Part shown: positions 1 to 8,214 of the stretch, one piece after another
Position numbering within the stretch: position 1 is the first letter of the stretch
Layout: every line of letters starts with the position of its first letter
Origin: Thermoplasmatales archaeon
Lineage (GTDB): Archaea; Thermoplasmatota; E2; DHVEG-1
Assembly: GCA_020350825.1 (NCBI GenBank)
Contig: CP070724.1
Location: forward strand, 1,848,765-1,888,506
DNA: 39,742 nt
Direction: 5' to 3'
Translations under genes and position numbers: made by a program
Notes under the pieces: model-generated
Seen by the model: only the letters and a program-made list of their open reading frames with translations
The model's database searches: none
What the model was told of the DNA's origin: nothing

Positions 1-36
1 AAGGACGATTTATGGTATTAGAGGTGTATAATCAAT

Positions 37-630
37 ATGAATAAGAAAATACTATTAGGTTCTATATTATCTGTGATAATCCTTATTCTTGTATCATTCA
101 CTTCTGTAATTGGATATAGAAGTGTTGAATCTGATGTGAAGGTTTCTCCATTATTCAACATTAGAAGTAGCAAAGCAATAGGAAAAGAAAGCAAGGATAT
201 TACTTGTGATTATGTTGGAAAGGGAGAGGAAAGCATTTTATCAATTCCAAGGTTGGATACTAGGAGGGCATTGTTGATAGATAGAATTAGCAGAATGGAT
301 GATAAATCATACAACATGCTTCTGGCTCAAACTATAAATTATTTAACTATCAGGAACCAACTCAAAGATAAGAATATTGGAAAAATAATTACTTCTATAC
401 ATCATCTAAGAAATAACCCAGAGCAAATAAAAGAATATTTAATAATTCCAAGTAGAGAGAATGGCAATAGAAATATTGTTGAGTGGCAAGATTACACATT
501 ATATAGTGAATGGATACCTCGATGCCTAATTGAGATTATTTTATACATTCTGAGTGAAATTGTGTTCGGGGTGTTCTTTTTTCTAAGCTGGATACCGGAT
601 TGTTCAAATTCATTTGTCTGTCCACCGTGA
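37..630 (+). CDS. exported protein of the SPLF-x-IR paralog family
   Basis: Function unknown. The 197-residue product has a signal peptide (Lys-rich start, hydrophobic core at about residues 5-25), then the motif SPLFNIRSSKA near residue 37, and a short stretch with one Cys (C57) ending GKGEE. The middle is hydrophilic and helical. The C-terminal 40 residues hold a hydrophobic segment flanked by Cys and end in CPP. A GAGGTG ribosome site lies 10 bases before the ATG. The first 100 bases closely match the gene at 38753, and the gene at 39347 shares the same N-terminal plan, so this is a local paralog family. The protein is probably exported and held at the membrane by its hydrophobic tail. A peptide-precursor role is possible but unproven. 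Confidence 0.8.
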   Translation: MNKKILLGSILSVIILILVSFTSVIGYRSVESDVKVSPLFNIRSSKAIGKESKDITCDYVGKGEESILSIPRLDTRRALLIDRISRMDDKSYNMLLAQTINYLTIRNQLKDKNIGKIITSIHHLRNNPEQIKEYLIIPSRENGNRNIVEWQDYTLYSEWIPRCLIEIILYILSEIVFGVFFFLSWIPDCSNSFVCPP

Positions 631-709
631 TACGGAGCAAAATTACAGTTCAAACTTATCAAATATGAACTCTGTTCAATATACCAACTTTTGCAGTTAT
701 CATACTCTT

Positions 710-753
710 TATCACAGATTCTTCTGGGCTAAAAACCAAAATTAGTAGTAAAT
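710..753 (+). repeat. 44-bp intergenic repeat, copy 1
   Basis: This segment matches 1985-2028 at 41 of 44 positions (core CAGATTCTTCTGGGCTAAAA). Both copies lie about 80-90 bases after the stop of an exported-protein gene (37-630 and 1215-1895). A weaker resemblance (GATTCTTCTnG, then TAAAA) precedes the gene at 39347, so the element may be promoter-related. No dyad symmetry is evident. Confidence 0.7.
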
Positions 754-789
754 ATTATTTTAAAGATGAAAAAAGAAAAAAAGATGGTT

Positions 790-1107
790 TTAGCTTACCA
801 TAGCGTTTGTATTGCCAAATATTCTTCTAATAATTACGAATAGAACTGCAAATAAAGCTAAAGCTGTAAATTTAATCGTACGCAATATGTTAAGGATTTG
901 TTTAAGTATGAAAATCAAAAAAAACCATGGTTCAGAACCGCTTTGATATTGGAACTTCAGCTCATCAGTATCAATATCTGGAATTATTATTGGGTATTGT
1001 GACTTCATTGTTTCTTTCATTGCATCGGATTCAATTGCAGATATTGTTGGCAACATCATCATTAGAAAAACAGCTAAAAAACTTCCAAATATTATTTTCT
1101 TTCTCAT
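790..1107 (-). CDS. small exported or membrane protein, unknown
   Basis: 105 residues, no recognised domain. There is a signal peptide of about 24 residues ending near ISA, a polar middle with IIIPDIDTDEL, and a long hydrophobic C-terminal segment (about residues 58-95) able to span the membrane. The start is well supported: GGGAGGTG lies 5 bases upstream of the ATG. The signal sequence resembles those of neighbouring family members, but the SPLF-x-IR motif is absent. It diverges from the gene at 1215, and the roughly 107 bases between them hold TATA-like boxes on both strands (ATATATAA near 1140). Confidence 0.7.
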   Translation of the reverse strand: MRKKIIFGSFLAVFLMMMLPTISAIESDAMKETMKSQYPIIIPDIDTDELKFQYQSGSEPWFFLIFILKQILNILRTIKFTALALFAVLFVIIRRIFGNTNAMVS

Positions 1108-1214
1108 TTTTCACCTCCCTTTATATTCTCATAGGCGACATAATATATAAATGCTACCTTCTAGCAGGGATAAATAAATATATCAGAAGTGCATTATTAA
1201 TGTAGGGATAAAAT

Positions 1215-1895
1215 ATGAAAAAGAAGATAATGATAGTAAGTTGTGCAATTGCTCTCCTGCTTATAACGACGTCTTTAACATCAGTCATTGGCTCTAATGT
1301 TGATAAATCAAATAATGAGGAAAGAAATGTTGCATCACCTCTTTTTACGATTCGACAACAACGTTTTATACACAGAGATGAAAACAATAAAATAAATTCC
1401 AACTACTTGGGAAATGGGAGATCAGTAAATATACTATTTGAAAAACAGAAAAATCTGCAAAATGCATTAGGAAAGACATTGAGATTGCTTCAAAGAAACC
1501 CCGGGTTAATCACAAAGCTTCTTGAAAAAATTGAAAATAATCCAAGGATTGAAGGAATTCTAAAAGAAAATGATGTTATTATTTCTGAGTTCAAGAATTA
1601 CTTAAATGTTATCAAAAACAATCCTTCTATTTTGTTAACCGAAATAAAAAATGTTGAGATGGCGACACTACTAGATCCCAATTCAGCTTTACCTCTTGGT
1701 TTAAATTCTACCAATCCTTTTGCAATACTTATACTCATTTTTGCGCTTCTCCCCGTTTTAATATCCTTAACACTCATTATTGCAACTGCAACGATTATTA
1801 CTTGCTTAAATTTAGGAGGTTGTTTTGAAAAATTAGCAGAAGCATTTATTTATGGTTTCATTCAAGGTTTAAAACCACCGAATCCTGAAATTTAA
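1215..1895 (+). CDS. exported protein, divergent SPLF-x-IR family member
   Basis: 226 residues, function unknown. The signal peptide covers about residues 1-26 and is followed by SPLFTIRQQRF and a YLGNG stretch that replaces the YVGKGEE of other members. The middle is charged and helical. From about residue 160 two hydrophobic segments lead to a Cys pair (CLNLGGC) and a Pro-rich end. AGGGA precedes the ATG by 6-7 bases. The shared plan with the genes at 37, 38753 and 39347 supports common descent, but it is the most diverged of the four. Probably membrane-attached on the outer face. Confidence 0.75.
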   Translation: MKKKIMIVSCAIALLLITTSLTSVIGSNVDKSNNEERNVASPLFTIRQQRFIHRDENNKINSNYLGNGRSVNILFEKQKNLQNALGKTLRLLQRNPGLITKLLEKIENNPRIEGILKENDVIISEFKNYLNVIKNNPSILLTEIKNVEMATLLDPNSALPLGLNSTNPFAILILIFALLPVLISLTLIIATATIITCLNLGGCFEKLAEAFIYGFIQGLKPPNPEI

Positions 1896-1984
1896 AATTC
1901 AATCATATTTCAAAATAAGCCTCGATTTCCACCTAAGATACCTATTTTGATTGTGCTTAGGTAGGTAAACTTTTTATGCAATAC

Positions 1985-2028
1985 TATCACAGATTCTTCT
2001 GGGCTAAAAACCAGAATTGGCAGTAAAT
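1985..2028 (+). repeat. 44-bp intergenic repeat, copy 2
   Basis: Second copy of the element at 710-753, with three substitutions. It lies just upstream of a TATA-like box (TAATATAAAG, 2035-2044) and the possible small RNA that follows. Confidence 0.7.
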
Positions 2029-2060
2029 CAAAAGTAATATAAAGTAGAATCAACAGAAGT

Positions 2061-2164
2061 TAATATGGGGGTCTAACATGGTGTATTACCACTTGAGAGA
2101 TATTTTTAACGTATCCTTTTTCCCATCCTCTCCCGAGGTATGGACCCCCTCCCACTCCTTATAA
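2061..2164 (+). ncRNA. candidate small structured RNA (or 28-residue peptide ORF)
   Basis: This stretch is richer in G and C than its surroundings. TATAAA at 2038-2043 would place a transcript start near 2065. GGGGGTC (2067-2073) can pair with GACCCCC (2143-2149). Between them GGT/ACC and CTTGAGAG/CTCTCCCGAG could form two inner hairpins, giving a three-way-junction shape. A 28-codon ORF (ATG 2078, stop 2162-2164) overlaps the same bases. I cannot assign a known RNA family. The remainder of the gap (1896-2370) holds the 44-bp repeat and the upstream region of the ABC operon. Confidence 0.3.
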
Positions 2165-2370
2165 ATTCAGAGTTTAGCGATAAAAATCGACTTTAGCAAA
2201 AAAGCTATTGTACACAATAATTTTATAAGTATAATCTCTTTAGCAATTAAAAGAATACTTTCTTCTTTTACTTTCCTAATCAGAAATAGGTGAATGCACC
2301 AGAAAATTGAAAATCACAAGACTATGATTACCTTCATGTTTTTAAAACGTTGCAAGTTTCTTTTCATTGA

Positions 2371-3063
2371 ATGATAACTGTTAATAACCTTACAAAACGC
2401 TATGTTACCACAGTTGCACTTGACAACGTTTCTTTTAACTTCAAAGAATCAACAGTTACTGCTATTATGGGCGAAAATGGTGCAGGAAAGACTACACTCT
2501 TAAAGATATGTGCTGGAGTAATTAATTTTGACCAAGGTGAAGTAATAGTAGATAGCTTCTCCATTGTGAAGGATGCAATATCAGCTAGAAAACTTCTTGG
2601 CTATCTTCCGGAGATGCCCTATATGTATGATCGTCTAACAGGCAGAGAGTTTTTGTTTTATATTGCTTCACTTAGGAAGCTAAATGATGGTGAAGATGAA
2701 ATTAATCGTCTCTCTGATCTTCTTGGTATTGAACGTTTTCTAGATCAGGAATTGGGTTCCTATTCAAAGGGTATGAAACAGAAGATTTCTTTAATTGCTG
2801 CAATAATGCATAGACCTAATAATCTGTTACTTGATGAACCAGTTTGGGGTCTTGATCCATTAACCAGTAGAACATTAAAGAATTTTATTTTAGATAGGAA
2901 GGGTGCAACAGTTATTGCTACACATTCACCTCAGCTCGTAGAACAAGTTGCTGACGTTGTTTATTTTCTTAAACAAGGTAATGTGGTATCATATGGTGAT
3001 ATTCCAAGTTTCATTGATAAAAATGGTAGCATTGAAGAGGCTTATTTTCATGAGGCAGGATAA
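2371..3063 (+). CDS. ABC transporter ATP-binding protein
   Basis: 230-residue ATPase subunit. Walker A is GENGAGKTT near residue 34, the Q-loop region is GYLPEMPYMYDRLT, the signature is the variant YSKGMKQK in place of LSGGQ, Walker B is LLLDEPVWGLDP, and the switch His is in ATHSP. The YSKGM-type signature is typical of ABC-2 exporter ATPases of the CcmA/NatA type. The stop codon abuts the ATG of the permease gene (TAAATG), so the two form one operon and almost certainly one complex. The substrate cannot be told from sequence. Nearby exported peptides could be cargo, but nothing in the sequence proves this. Confidence 0.93.
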   Translation: MITVNNLTKRYVTTVALDNVSFNFKESTVTAIMGENGAGKTTLLKICAGVINFDQGEVIVDSFSIVKDAISARKLLGYLPEMPYMYDRLTGREFLFYIASLRKLNDGEDEINRLSDLLGIERFLDQELGSYSKGMKQKISLIAAIMHRPNNLLLDEPVWGLDPLTSRTLKNFILDRKGATVIATHSPQLVEQVADVVYFLKQGNVVSYGDIPSFIDKNGSIEEAYFHEAG

Positions 3064-4449
3064 ATGCTTGAAACCTACAATGCGATACTTGCAAATGCTG
3101 GTAGGAATTTAAGAAAAAATATTGAATCTTCACCTTTTCTTTATTTATTGTTTACAATTATTATTATTTTTTCCATTGTTATGTTTGGTATGCTTACACT
3201 TTTTTTTATAGAAAATGAGGTTTTTGTTGATTTAAATGATGTTTTCTTTATTATCTTGTTTTTGTTTATTTTGAAATCATCATACGATTTTCATAATTAT
3301 TATACTAATTCACCTTCTGTTTATTATGCTCTTTCAACGCCTGTTTCTCATACTAAAACTGGGTTTGAAATCTTTTTAATGGTTTTATTTGTACAATTAG
3401 GTCTGTGGGTGTTGTTTTCTTCTCTATACAATATAGTATTAATTGCTGTTGGCTTCAACCTAGGCTATCCTGAGGTGTATCTTCAATTTACATTTGGAAT
3501 TATGCTTGCTGCTGTACTGGGAACAATTATTACTCTTCATTTTTTCAGTAAAAAGAAATATAGGCTAATTCCAATAGCGGTTATATTTTCGATTCTCTAC
3601 ATATGGCATGACCTATTTTCTATTCTTCTAATTTTGATTATTTCATCTGTTTATCTATTTTGGAGTTTACATCATGCTCTTGATTCATATCAATATGTTT
3701 CTAGGAAAGAAAGAAAAAAAGAGAAGTTACAAATATGGATTCAAAATGTTAAAAGGGCAATTTTTTACAAAGAAATAATAGTTCTTTGGAGAGATAGAAT
3801 TCTTCTTAGTATGGTTTTTTCTGCTGTAACTCTTGGAATTATTTCAGGCTATCTTGCAAGATTTGGAGGGGATTCACTCCTTCCAGAGAGTTTAAAGCTT
3901 ATTATATCAAAACTTGCTCCTGGATCTTATGCACTTTTTGGAATCTATGTTTTAACAGTTTATTGTGCTGTATTTATATCACTTAACACTTTCCTAAACG
4001 AAGAACATACCTTATGGCTTATCAGACATCTCCCAGTAGATATTAATACCGTGGTAAAAGGAAAAGCCCTTGCTCTTTTCATGCCTTTTATTTGTACAAT
4101 ACCGTTTGTTGCTTACTATTCTGCGTTTACTTCTGGTAAATCCTTAGTGTTTCTTATATGGTTTCTTGTTTTTTCTTTTCTTGCTGGTGTTATTATTTCT
4201 TTTCCTCTTGGTGCAAAATATGTTGGTAAAAAATCGGATATCTTACTTTTGTATAGTGTTTCTTTGATTATTTTTGTAATACTAAGTGTTGTTTTTTCAT
4301 TTGATATTGTATTTAGAATGTTTTCATTGTCAAGGTATCTTTTTTATGTTCTAATAATTGTTTTAGAGTTGTTGTTACTTACTCTTTCTCTTAAAGTTAC
4401 TTCAAATATTTTAGCGTTGAAATACAAAAACGTTGTTAAATTAATATAA
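3064..4449 (+). CDS. ABC transporter permease, multi-spanning
   Basis: 461-residue integral membrane protein with about 10-12 predicted hydrophobic spans, partner of the ATPase encoded immediately upstream. A charged cytosolic loop rich in Lys/Glu sits near residues 215-235 (YVSRKERKKEKLQ), followed by a second membrane half that includes FLNEEHTLWLIRHLPVD, a pattern seen in large ABC-2 exporter permeases. Sequence detail is too lineage-specific to name a substrate. The gene starts directly after the ATPase stop, implying translational coupling. Confidence 0.85.
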   Translation: MLETYNAILANAGRNLRKNIESSPFLYLLFTIIIIFSIVMFGMLTLFFIENEVFVDLNDVFFIILFLFILKSSYDFHNYYTNSPSVYYALSTPVSHTKTGFEIFLMVLFVQLGLWVLFSSLYNIVLIAVGFNLGYPEVYLQFTFGIMLAAVLGTIITLHFFSKKKYRLIPIAVIFSILYIWHDLFSILLILIISSVYLFWSLHHALDSYQYVSRKERKKEKLQIWIQNVKRAIFYKEIIVLWRDRILLSMVFSAVTLGIISGYLARFGGDSLLPESLKLIISKLAPGSYALFGIYVLTVYCAVFISLNTFLNEEHTLWLIRHLPVDINTVVKGKALALFMPFICTIPFVAYYSAFTSGKSLVFLIWFLVFSFLAGVIISFPLGAKYVGKKSDILLLYSVSLIIFVILSVVFSFDIVFRMFSLSRYLFYVLIIVLELLLLTLSLKVTSNILALKYKNVVKLI

Positions 4450-4654
4450 TCATGATAATAAATTGAATAAAATCCTAGAAGAATACGAATTCAATCAGCT
4501 TGATAAACTTTAGTACCAAAGCAAGCCATTAATGTTTTCATCAGGGGTCATCCAGATGAGAAAATAGGTGTTAGAGAGCTTTTATAACCTGAATAATTGA
4601 AGAAGTTACAAGAACGACAATAAACGAGTATAATTTTCTGAAAAAGACTTAGAA

Positions 4655-4960
4655 TTATCTATTACATTCGCATTGTGATCGCATTTCGTCAACATCGCAA
4701 AATGTTTCAAAAAAAGTGTTTAGGTGTATTTCTAATTCTTTTTTACCCTTGTTTGTGAGAGAGTAGCGCTTGTTTTTATCAACAGAGAGAAGACCTTTGT
4801 CTTTGAGATCTTTTAAGACGGGGTAGATTGTACCAGGGCTTGGTTTACTTCCTTTTCTTTTTTCAAGCTCAAGGGCTATTTCTACTCCAGTCATATTTTT
4901 TTTACTGACTAACCAAAGTATGAGAAAAGAGAGAAATCCTTTCATCTTACAGTGTGTCAT
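4655..4960 (-). CDS. PadR family transcriptional regulator
   Basis: 101-residue winged-helix regulator. It has the PadR core: GFLSFLILWLVSKKNMTG (helix 1), then EIALELEKRKGSKPSPGTIYP, whose P-G-T-I-Y-P is the family hallmark, then VLKDLKDKGLL and a wing ending RYSLTNKGKKELE. The C-terminus is short, with CDVDEMRSQCECNR adding Cys residues. I chose the ATG at 4960 because the longer frame upstream has no family resemblance and would run through the operator cluster. A second possible start is the Met five residues later. The gene diverges from a small ORF at 5096, and repeated palindromes lie in the shared promoter, so it probably represses both itself and that neighbour. Confidence 0.88.
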   Translation of the reverse strand: MTHCKMKGFLSFLILWLVSKKNMTGVEIALELEKRKGSKPSPGTIYPVLKDLKDKGLLSVDKNKRYSLTNKGKKELEIHLNTFFETFCDVDEMRSQCECNR

Positions 4961-4969
4961 ATGATATGG

Positions 4970-5066
4970 TATCGGAAAAGCGATATTAAAAATTTTGGGA
5001 ATAGGAGAACCAGTATCGGATAACCGATAAGTATATAAACAAATATCGCATTTGCGATATCGCAAA
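4970..5066. promoter_or_regulatory. cluster of 16-bp palindromic operators for PadR
   Basis: Three 16-bp inverted repeats of the form TATCGn-(N4)-nCGATA occur at 4970-4985 (TATCGGAAAAGCGATA), 5014-5029 (TATCGGATAACCGATA) and 5044-5059 (TATCGCATTTGCGATA). A further perfect 16-bp palindrome, TTTGCGATATCGCAAA at 5051-5066, overlaps the last. They fill the space between the divergent padR (start 4960) and small ORF (start 5096) and should be the binding sites of the encoded regulator. The second and third flank a TATA-like stretch (GTATATAAAC, 5031-5040). The assignment of binding is inference. Confidence 0.75.
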
Positions 5067-5095
5067 TCCAATATTAAGATTTGGAGATGATAAAG

Positions 5096-5236
5096 ATGTG
5101 TCATACTATGTATTGCGGAAGACAATTCCTAACTACCGAAGAGAAAATGGAGAAACTAGAAGAATATAAAAAATGGTTAGAAAACGAATGTAAAGGTGTT
5201 GAAGAAGCAATTGATAAATTAAAAAAGGCCAGTTAA
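5096..5236 (+). CDS. small Cys-containing helical protein beside padR
   Basis: 46 residues, starting MCHTMYCGRQFLTTEEK. Three Cys (positions 2, 7 and 32) and one His in the N-terminus could bind metal. The rest is a charged amphipathic helix (EKLEEYKKWLENECKG). GGAG lies 10 bases before the ATG, and the PadR-type operators lie directly upstream. Short proteins of this composition are often found next to PadR-type regulators in archaea and bacteria (from memory, not a database search). Likely controlled by the divergent regulator. A role as metal- or redox-responsive partner is a guess. Confidence 0.7.
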   Translation: MCHTMYCGRQFLTTEEKMEKLEEYKKWLENECKGVEEAIDKLKKAS

Positions 5237-5549
5237 ATTCTGGTCTTTCTATTTTTTAAAATGGCTTCATCTAAAAAATTAATTAAACCTACATTTTAGC
5301 AAATTTTATTGATTTTTCATAAATGAATGGGCAGACATTATTTGTGAATTATTATAGTCCTATATATTAGGTTTTTTGTCAAATCAGGAGGCTATGATTT
5401 TTGTATCCTAATTAGAGTAGAAACCTGCAAAGTATTCCTATGATATCTTGTATTTCTTCCCTGTTAAAAGTATTAACAAATCTGAAGATAATAAGAACAA
5501 GATAATATTATATATTAAAAATCAATATTAGTATATGGAGAAAAATACT
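5237..5549. other. intergenic region upstream of the serine hydrolase
   Basis: No gene seen. It is very AT-rich. TTATATATTA near 5509-5518 is a good TATA candidate for the hydrolase and would give a leader of only a few bases. A second TATA-like stretch near 5360-5370 has no gene behind it, only a five-codon ORF after AGGAGG. Confidence 0.5.
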
Positions 5550-6869
5550 ATGACTAAAGAAATTGTTAGAAAAGGAATAGCTATTGGTATCATAGTTTTC
5601 TTAGTTAGTGTAACCGTTCCAATACAAATTGAATCCATCATTATAGCAAGTACCACGGAAGAACTTTTAACGGCAGATGATCGTTTTGACAACCTCATTG
5701 AATCAATGATGTCACTCGCTCATATGCCTGCTCTATCTACAGCGATTATTAAAGATAATGAACTTGTTTTGGCTAAGGGTTATGGTTTATATGATAGAGA
5801 AAATAATAAAGAGGCAAATGGGGAAACAATCTACCTTGTTGCATCAATTTCAAAAACATTTACAGCTACTGCCATAATACAACTCTATGAAAAGGGCTAT
5901 TTCGATTTGGATGATGATGTAAATAATTATTTAAGCTTCGACTTAAGAAATCCAAAATATCCTGATAAAAATATCACGTTCAGAATGCTACTCGCCCATC
6001 AATCGAGCCTTGCAACAGATCTACCAACCTTCTTCATGGCAGTGCCGGGGGAGTTAGCAATAAATGGATATCCCCATCCCTTTCTACAAGAACTCTTAGG
6101 TCCTGGTGGTATCCATTATAGACCACAATTATGGAACAACTATCCTCCTGGCGAAGATATGTATTATGCAAATATTGGCTTTGCCGTGTTGGGTTATCTT
6201 GTAGAAATATTATCTGGACAAACGTTAGAAGAATATTGCAGGGAAAATATTTTTGAACCACTTGGAATGAACGAAACAAGTTTTCAGTTTTCTAATGTTA
6301 ATATCAGTAAAGTTGCTGTGCCCTATAAGTATTTAAGAAAAGAATATTATCCATTTATTCACTATAACGTAATTAATTGCCCTGCGGGGGGACTCAGAAC
6401 ATCTGTTGTTGATCTTTCTCATTTTCTTATTGCTCATATGAATGACGGAGTATATGACGATACCCAGATCCTTTCTCCGGAAAGCGTTGAAGAAATGCAT
6501 ACCGTACAATATCAGAGTGACACCTATTTATTTCAATATGGATTAGGTTTCCAGATTTGGACAACTTTAACAGATACTTATATCGGTCATTCTGGCGGCT
6601 TGTATGGAGTAGCAACAAAAATGGTATTTAGAGAATCTGATAATATCGGTATTATCATGTTTTTCAATAAAGCAGTAGCAAAGAAAATAGATAGAATCGT
6701 TTTCTCGATGATAGAGTTATTATTATTCCTAAAGGGAAATGGTTTTTCAACATCTAGGATAGGACCCAGAGAAGTATTTGAAGTCATGCAGTCGAATAAA
6801 TTCTTATCATTAGATTACTATATCGACAACCAAAGAATAAATACGCTAATAGATTTAAGAGGCACTTAA
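5550..6869 (+). CDS. serine hydrolase, class C beta-lactamase / PBP4-like fold
   Basis: 439 residues. Penicillin-binding-protein-type serine hydrolase: the nucleophile motif SISK (S-x-x-K) sits about 100 residues in, within YLVASISKTFTATA. The second motif is Y-x-N in MYYANIGFAVLGYLVE, and the third is HSGG. The core GMNETSFQFSN and the GG-L-T-S segment (AGGLRTSVVDLSHFL) are standard for the family. A hydrophobic N-terminal segment acts as signal peptide or anchor, so the enzyme works outside the cell. Archaea lack murein, so peptidase or esterase activity on other substrates is more likely than cell-wall work. The ATG at 5550 is preferred over one five codons earlier because GGAG precedes it by 9 bases. 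Confidence 0.9.
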   Translation: MTKEIVRKGIAIGIIVFLVSVTVPIQIESIIIASTTEELLTADDRFDNLIESMMSLAHMPALSTAIIKDNELVLAKGYGLYDRENNKEANGETIYLVASISKTFTATAIIQLYEKGYFDLDDDVNNYLSFDLRNPKYPDKNITFRMLLAHQSSLATDLPTFFMAVPGELAINGYPHPFLQELLGPGGIHYRPQLWNNYPPGEDMYYANIGFAVLGYLVEILSGQTLEEYCRENIFEPLGMNETSFQFSNVNISKVAVPYKYLRKEYYPFIHYNVINCPAGGLRTSVVDLSHFLIAHMNDGVYDDTQILSPESVEEMHTVQYQSDTYLFQYGLGFQIWTTLTDTYIGHSGGLYGVATKMVFRESDNIGIIMFFNKAVAKKIDRIVFSMIELLLFLKGNGFSTSRIGPREVFEVMQSNKFLSLDYYIDNQRINTLIDLRGT

Positions 6870-6976
6870 TTTTGTAATTCTCTTACATTAATTTCATCTA
6901 ATCATGGTACTTTAAATTATATTTGAAAAGGTTAATTGCAATTTTACGTTACTTTCAATAAACGGGAGGGGCTTCT

Positions 6977-7111
6977 ATGGAGTTCATTAACGTTATAAAC
7001 ATAGGAAGAGTATCTGCACTTATAGAGATAAAGAAGTAGAAGATGAAAAGATTGATACCTATCTCTAAATCTGTTTTTTCCTCTGAAAAGGCAACAGATT
7101 TTGAGCAATGA
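6977..7111 (+). pseudogene. possible small ORF interrupted by TAG
   Basis: A strong GGGAGGGG ribosome site sits a few bases before the ATG. The frame reads 20 residues, meets TAG (7037-7039, context AAG AAG TAG AAG), then stays open for 23 more codons to TGA at 7109-7111. It ends two bases before the opposite-strand zinc-ribbon gene. No family is recognised. It could be a genuine 20-residue peptide gene, a small gene broken by a GAG-to-TAG change, or chance. Confidence 0.25.
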
Positions 7112-7113
7112 AT

Positions 7114-7236
7114 TTAAACCGTCTGCTCTACTACCACCTTACTTATTTCAGATTCCCAGCCGCACTCTGGACAGTACCATTCACTATCTCTATATCCAAC
7201 TGGCTGGTGTCTACATATAGGGCATTTATGTATCAT
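7114..7236 (-). CDS. 40-residue zinc-ribbon protein
   Basis: A short frame beginning MIHKCPICRH, with two Cys pairs (CPIC and CPEC, residues 5-8 and 22-25) spaced like a rubredoxin-like zinc ribbon, the second in YCPECGW. GGGGAG precedes the ATG by about 5 bases. Tiny zinc ribbons of this type are common in archaea and usually unannotated. Function unknown; a single structural zinc is likely. Confidence 0.6.
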   Translation of the reverse strand: MIHKCPICRHQPVGYRDSEWYCPECGWESEISKVVVEQTV

Positions 7237-7378
7237 TGCATCTCCCCATTCATGATAACAGTTGTTTATTTAAAAATTTTTCAATCAAAAACATGCTAGT
7301 GGGTCTTATGATTGACTATAAAGACTCTAATCAAAAGCTATTTCTTATTTAATTATCGGAAACATCTAATATTTATTA

Positions 7379-7897
7379 TTATTTTTGCTTGACTGCGCTA
7401 CTTGGACATATTAAGTTCATTTTACACTTTGAACACGAATGTTTTCTACCAATTCTAGCATTATAAAACGAAACTAGCAGTAATAATACCAATACGATTA
7501 TTTTATACCATGAAAAAACTTGGATAATTGAAACAACAAGCAAAATCATTGGAATGATCATTAATAATCCATAAGTTGCAAGTGCAAGTTTCAAACCAAC
7601 ACTATCTTGGAAATCTTCGATTTTTCCTTTTTTAAACATTTTTGCAGATAGTTTACCCCATCCTAGGCCACACCATTTATCATAGTAATAACAGTTAGGA
7701 CAGACAACTTTCCTAAGTACAACATATATTAATATAATTGCAGCAATAATATATATCCAACCCATGATTGGATAAAAGTACCAACAAGCAATAGCTCCAA
7801 GAACAAACCAAACTAACATTAAAAGATTGCCAAGAATCATGGGCCCCTTTGGATATGCTTCTAAACCTTCCTCATTGATTCTAGCATTCTGTGACAT
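7379..7897 (-). CDS. membrane protein with Cys-rich loops, unknown
   Basis: 172 residues with four hydrophobic spans in two pairs. Between the pairs is CPNCYYYDKWCGLGWGK, and near the C-terminus CSKCKMNLICP, so six Cys probably lie on the same side of the membrane and may bind metal or form disulfides. I do not recognise a named family. The start at 7897 has no clear ribosome site, in keeping with leaderless expression. Its neighbours are unrelated exported proteins and the tiny zinc ribbon transcribed in the same direction. Confidence 0.75.
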   Translation of the reverse strand: MSQNARINEEGLEAYPKGPMILGNLLMLVWFVLGAIACWYFYPIMGWIYIIAAIILIYVVLRKVVCPNCYYYDKWCGLGWGKLSAKMFKKGKIEDFQDSVGLKLALATYGLLMIIPMILLVVSIIQVFSWYKIIVLVLLLLVSFYNARIGRKHSCSKCKMNLICPSSAVKQK

Positions 7898-8214
7898 TAA
7901 AATCAGAATAGAAACTACATTTAAAATATAAGGATTTATGATTTTTCAACATTCTCAAACCACAATTATAAAAAAACAATTCCAAAGAGAAAAGGATCTA
8001 ATCTTTTCTATCCGTAAATATTAATTGACTTTTCTTAATGAAAAACTACTATCAATTATATCATATAATGGATAAAGAGACTCTTAAAAGGGGCTTTTAA
8101 GGAGAAACACTCCAATTATTGGAGTACATTAGATATAAAAAAAATTTCTTTGTAACTTTATGATAAGATTTTATATATCAGTATTCTGATATTAAATTAA
8201 TAGGGGAGCTAAAA
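7898..8214. promoter_or_regulatory. upstream region of the FG-GAP gene with a 17-bp palindrome
   Basis: No gene seen. A palindrome, ACTCCAATTATTGGAGT (8109-8125), perfect apart from its centre, could bind a dimeric regulator. TTATATATCA (8171-8180) is a TATA candidate, and AGGGGA lies about 7 bases before the ATG at 8215. Confidence 0.5.

Noticed and set aside
4490..4580. Open frame reading GHPDEKIGVRELL near the end of the ABC operon
   Set aside because: No start codon, only about 26 codons between stops, and no recognisable family. It could be a gene remnant, but chance is as likely.
7108..7299. Plus-strand 63-codon ORF
   Set aside because: It lies opposite the better-supported zinc-ribbon gene, its composition is unlike a real protein, and no ribosome site precedes it.
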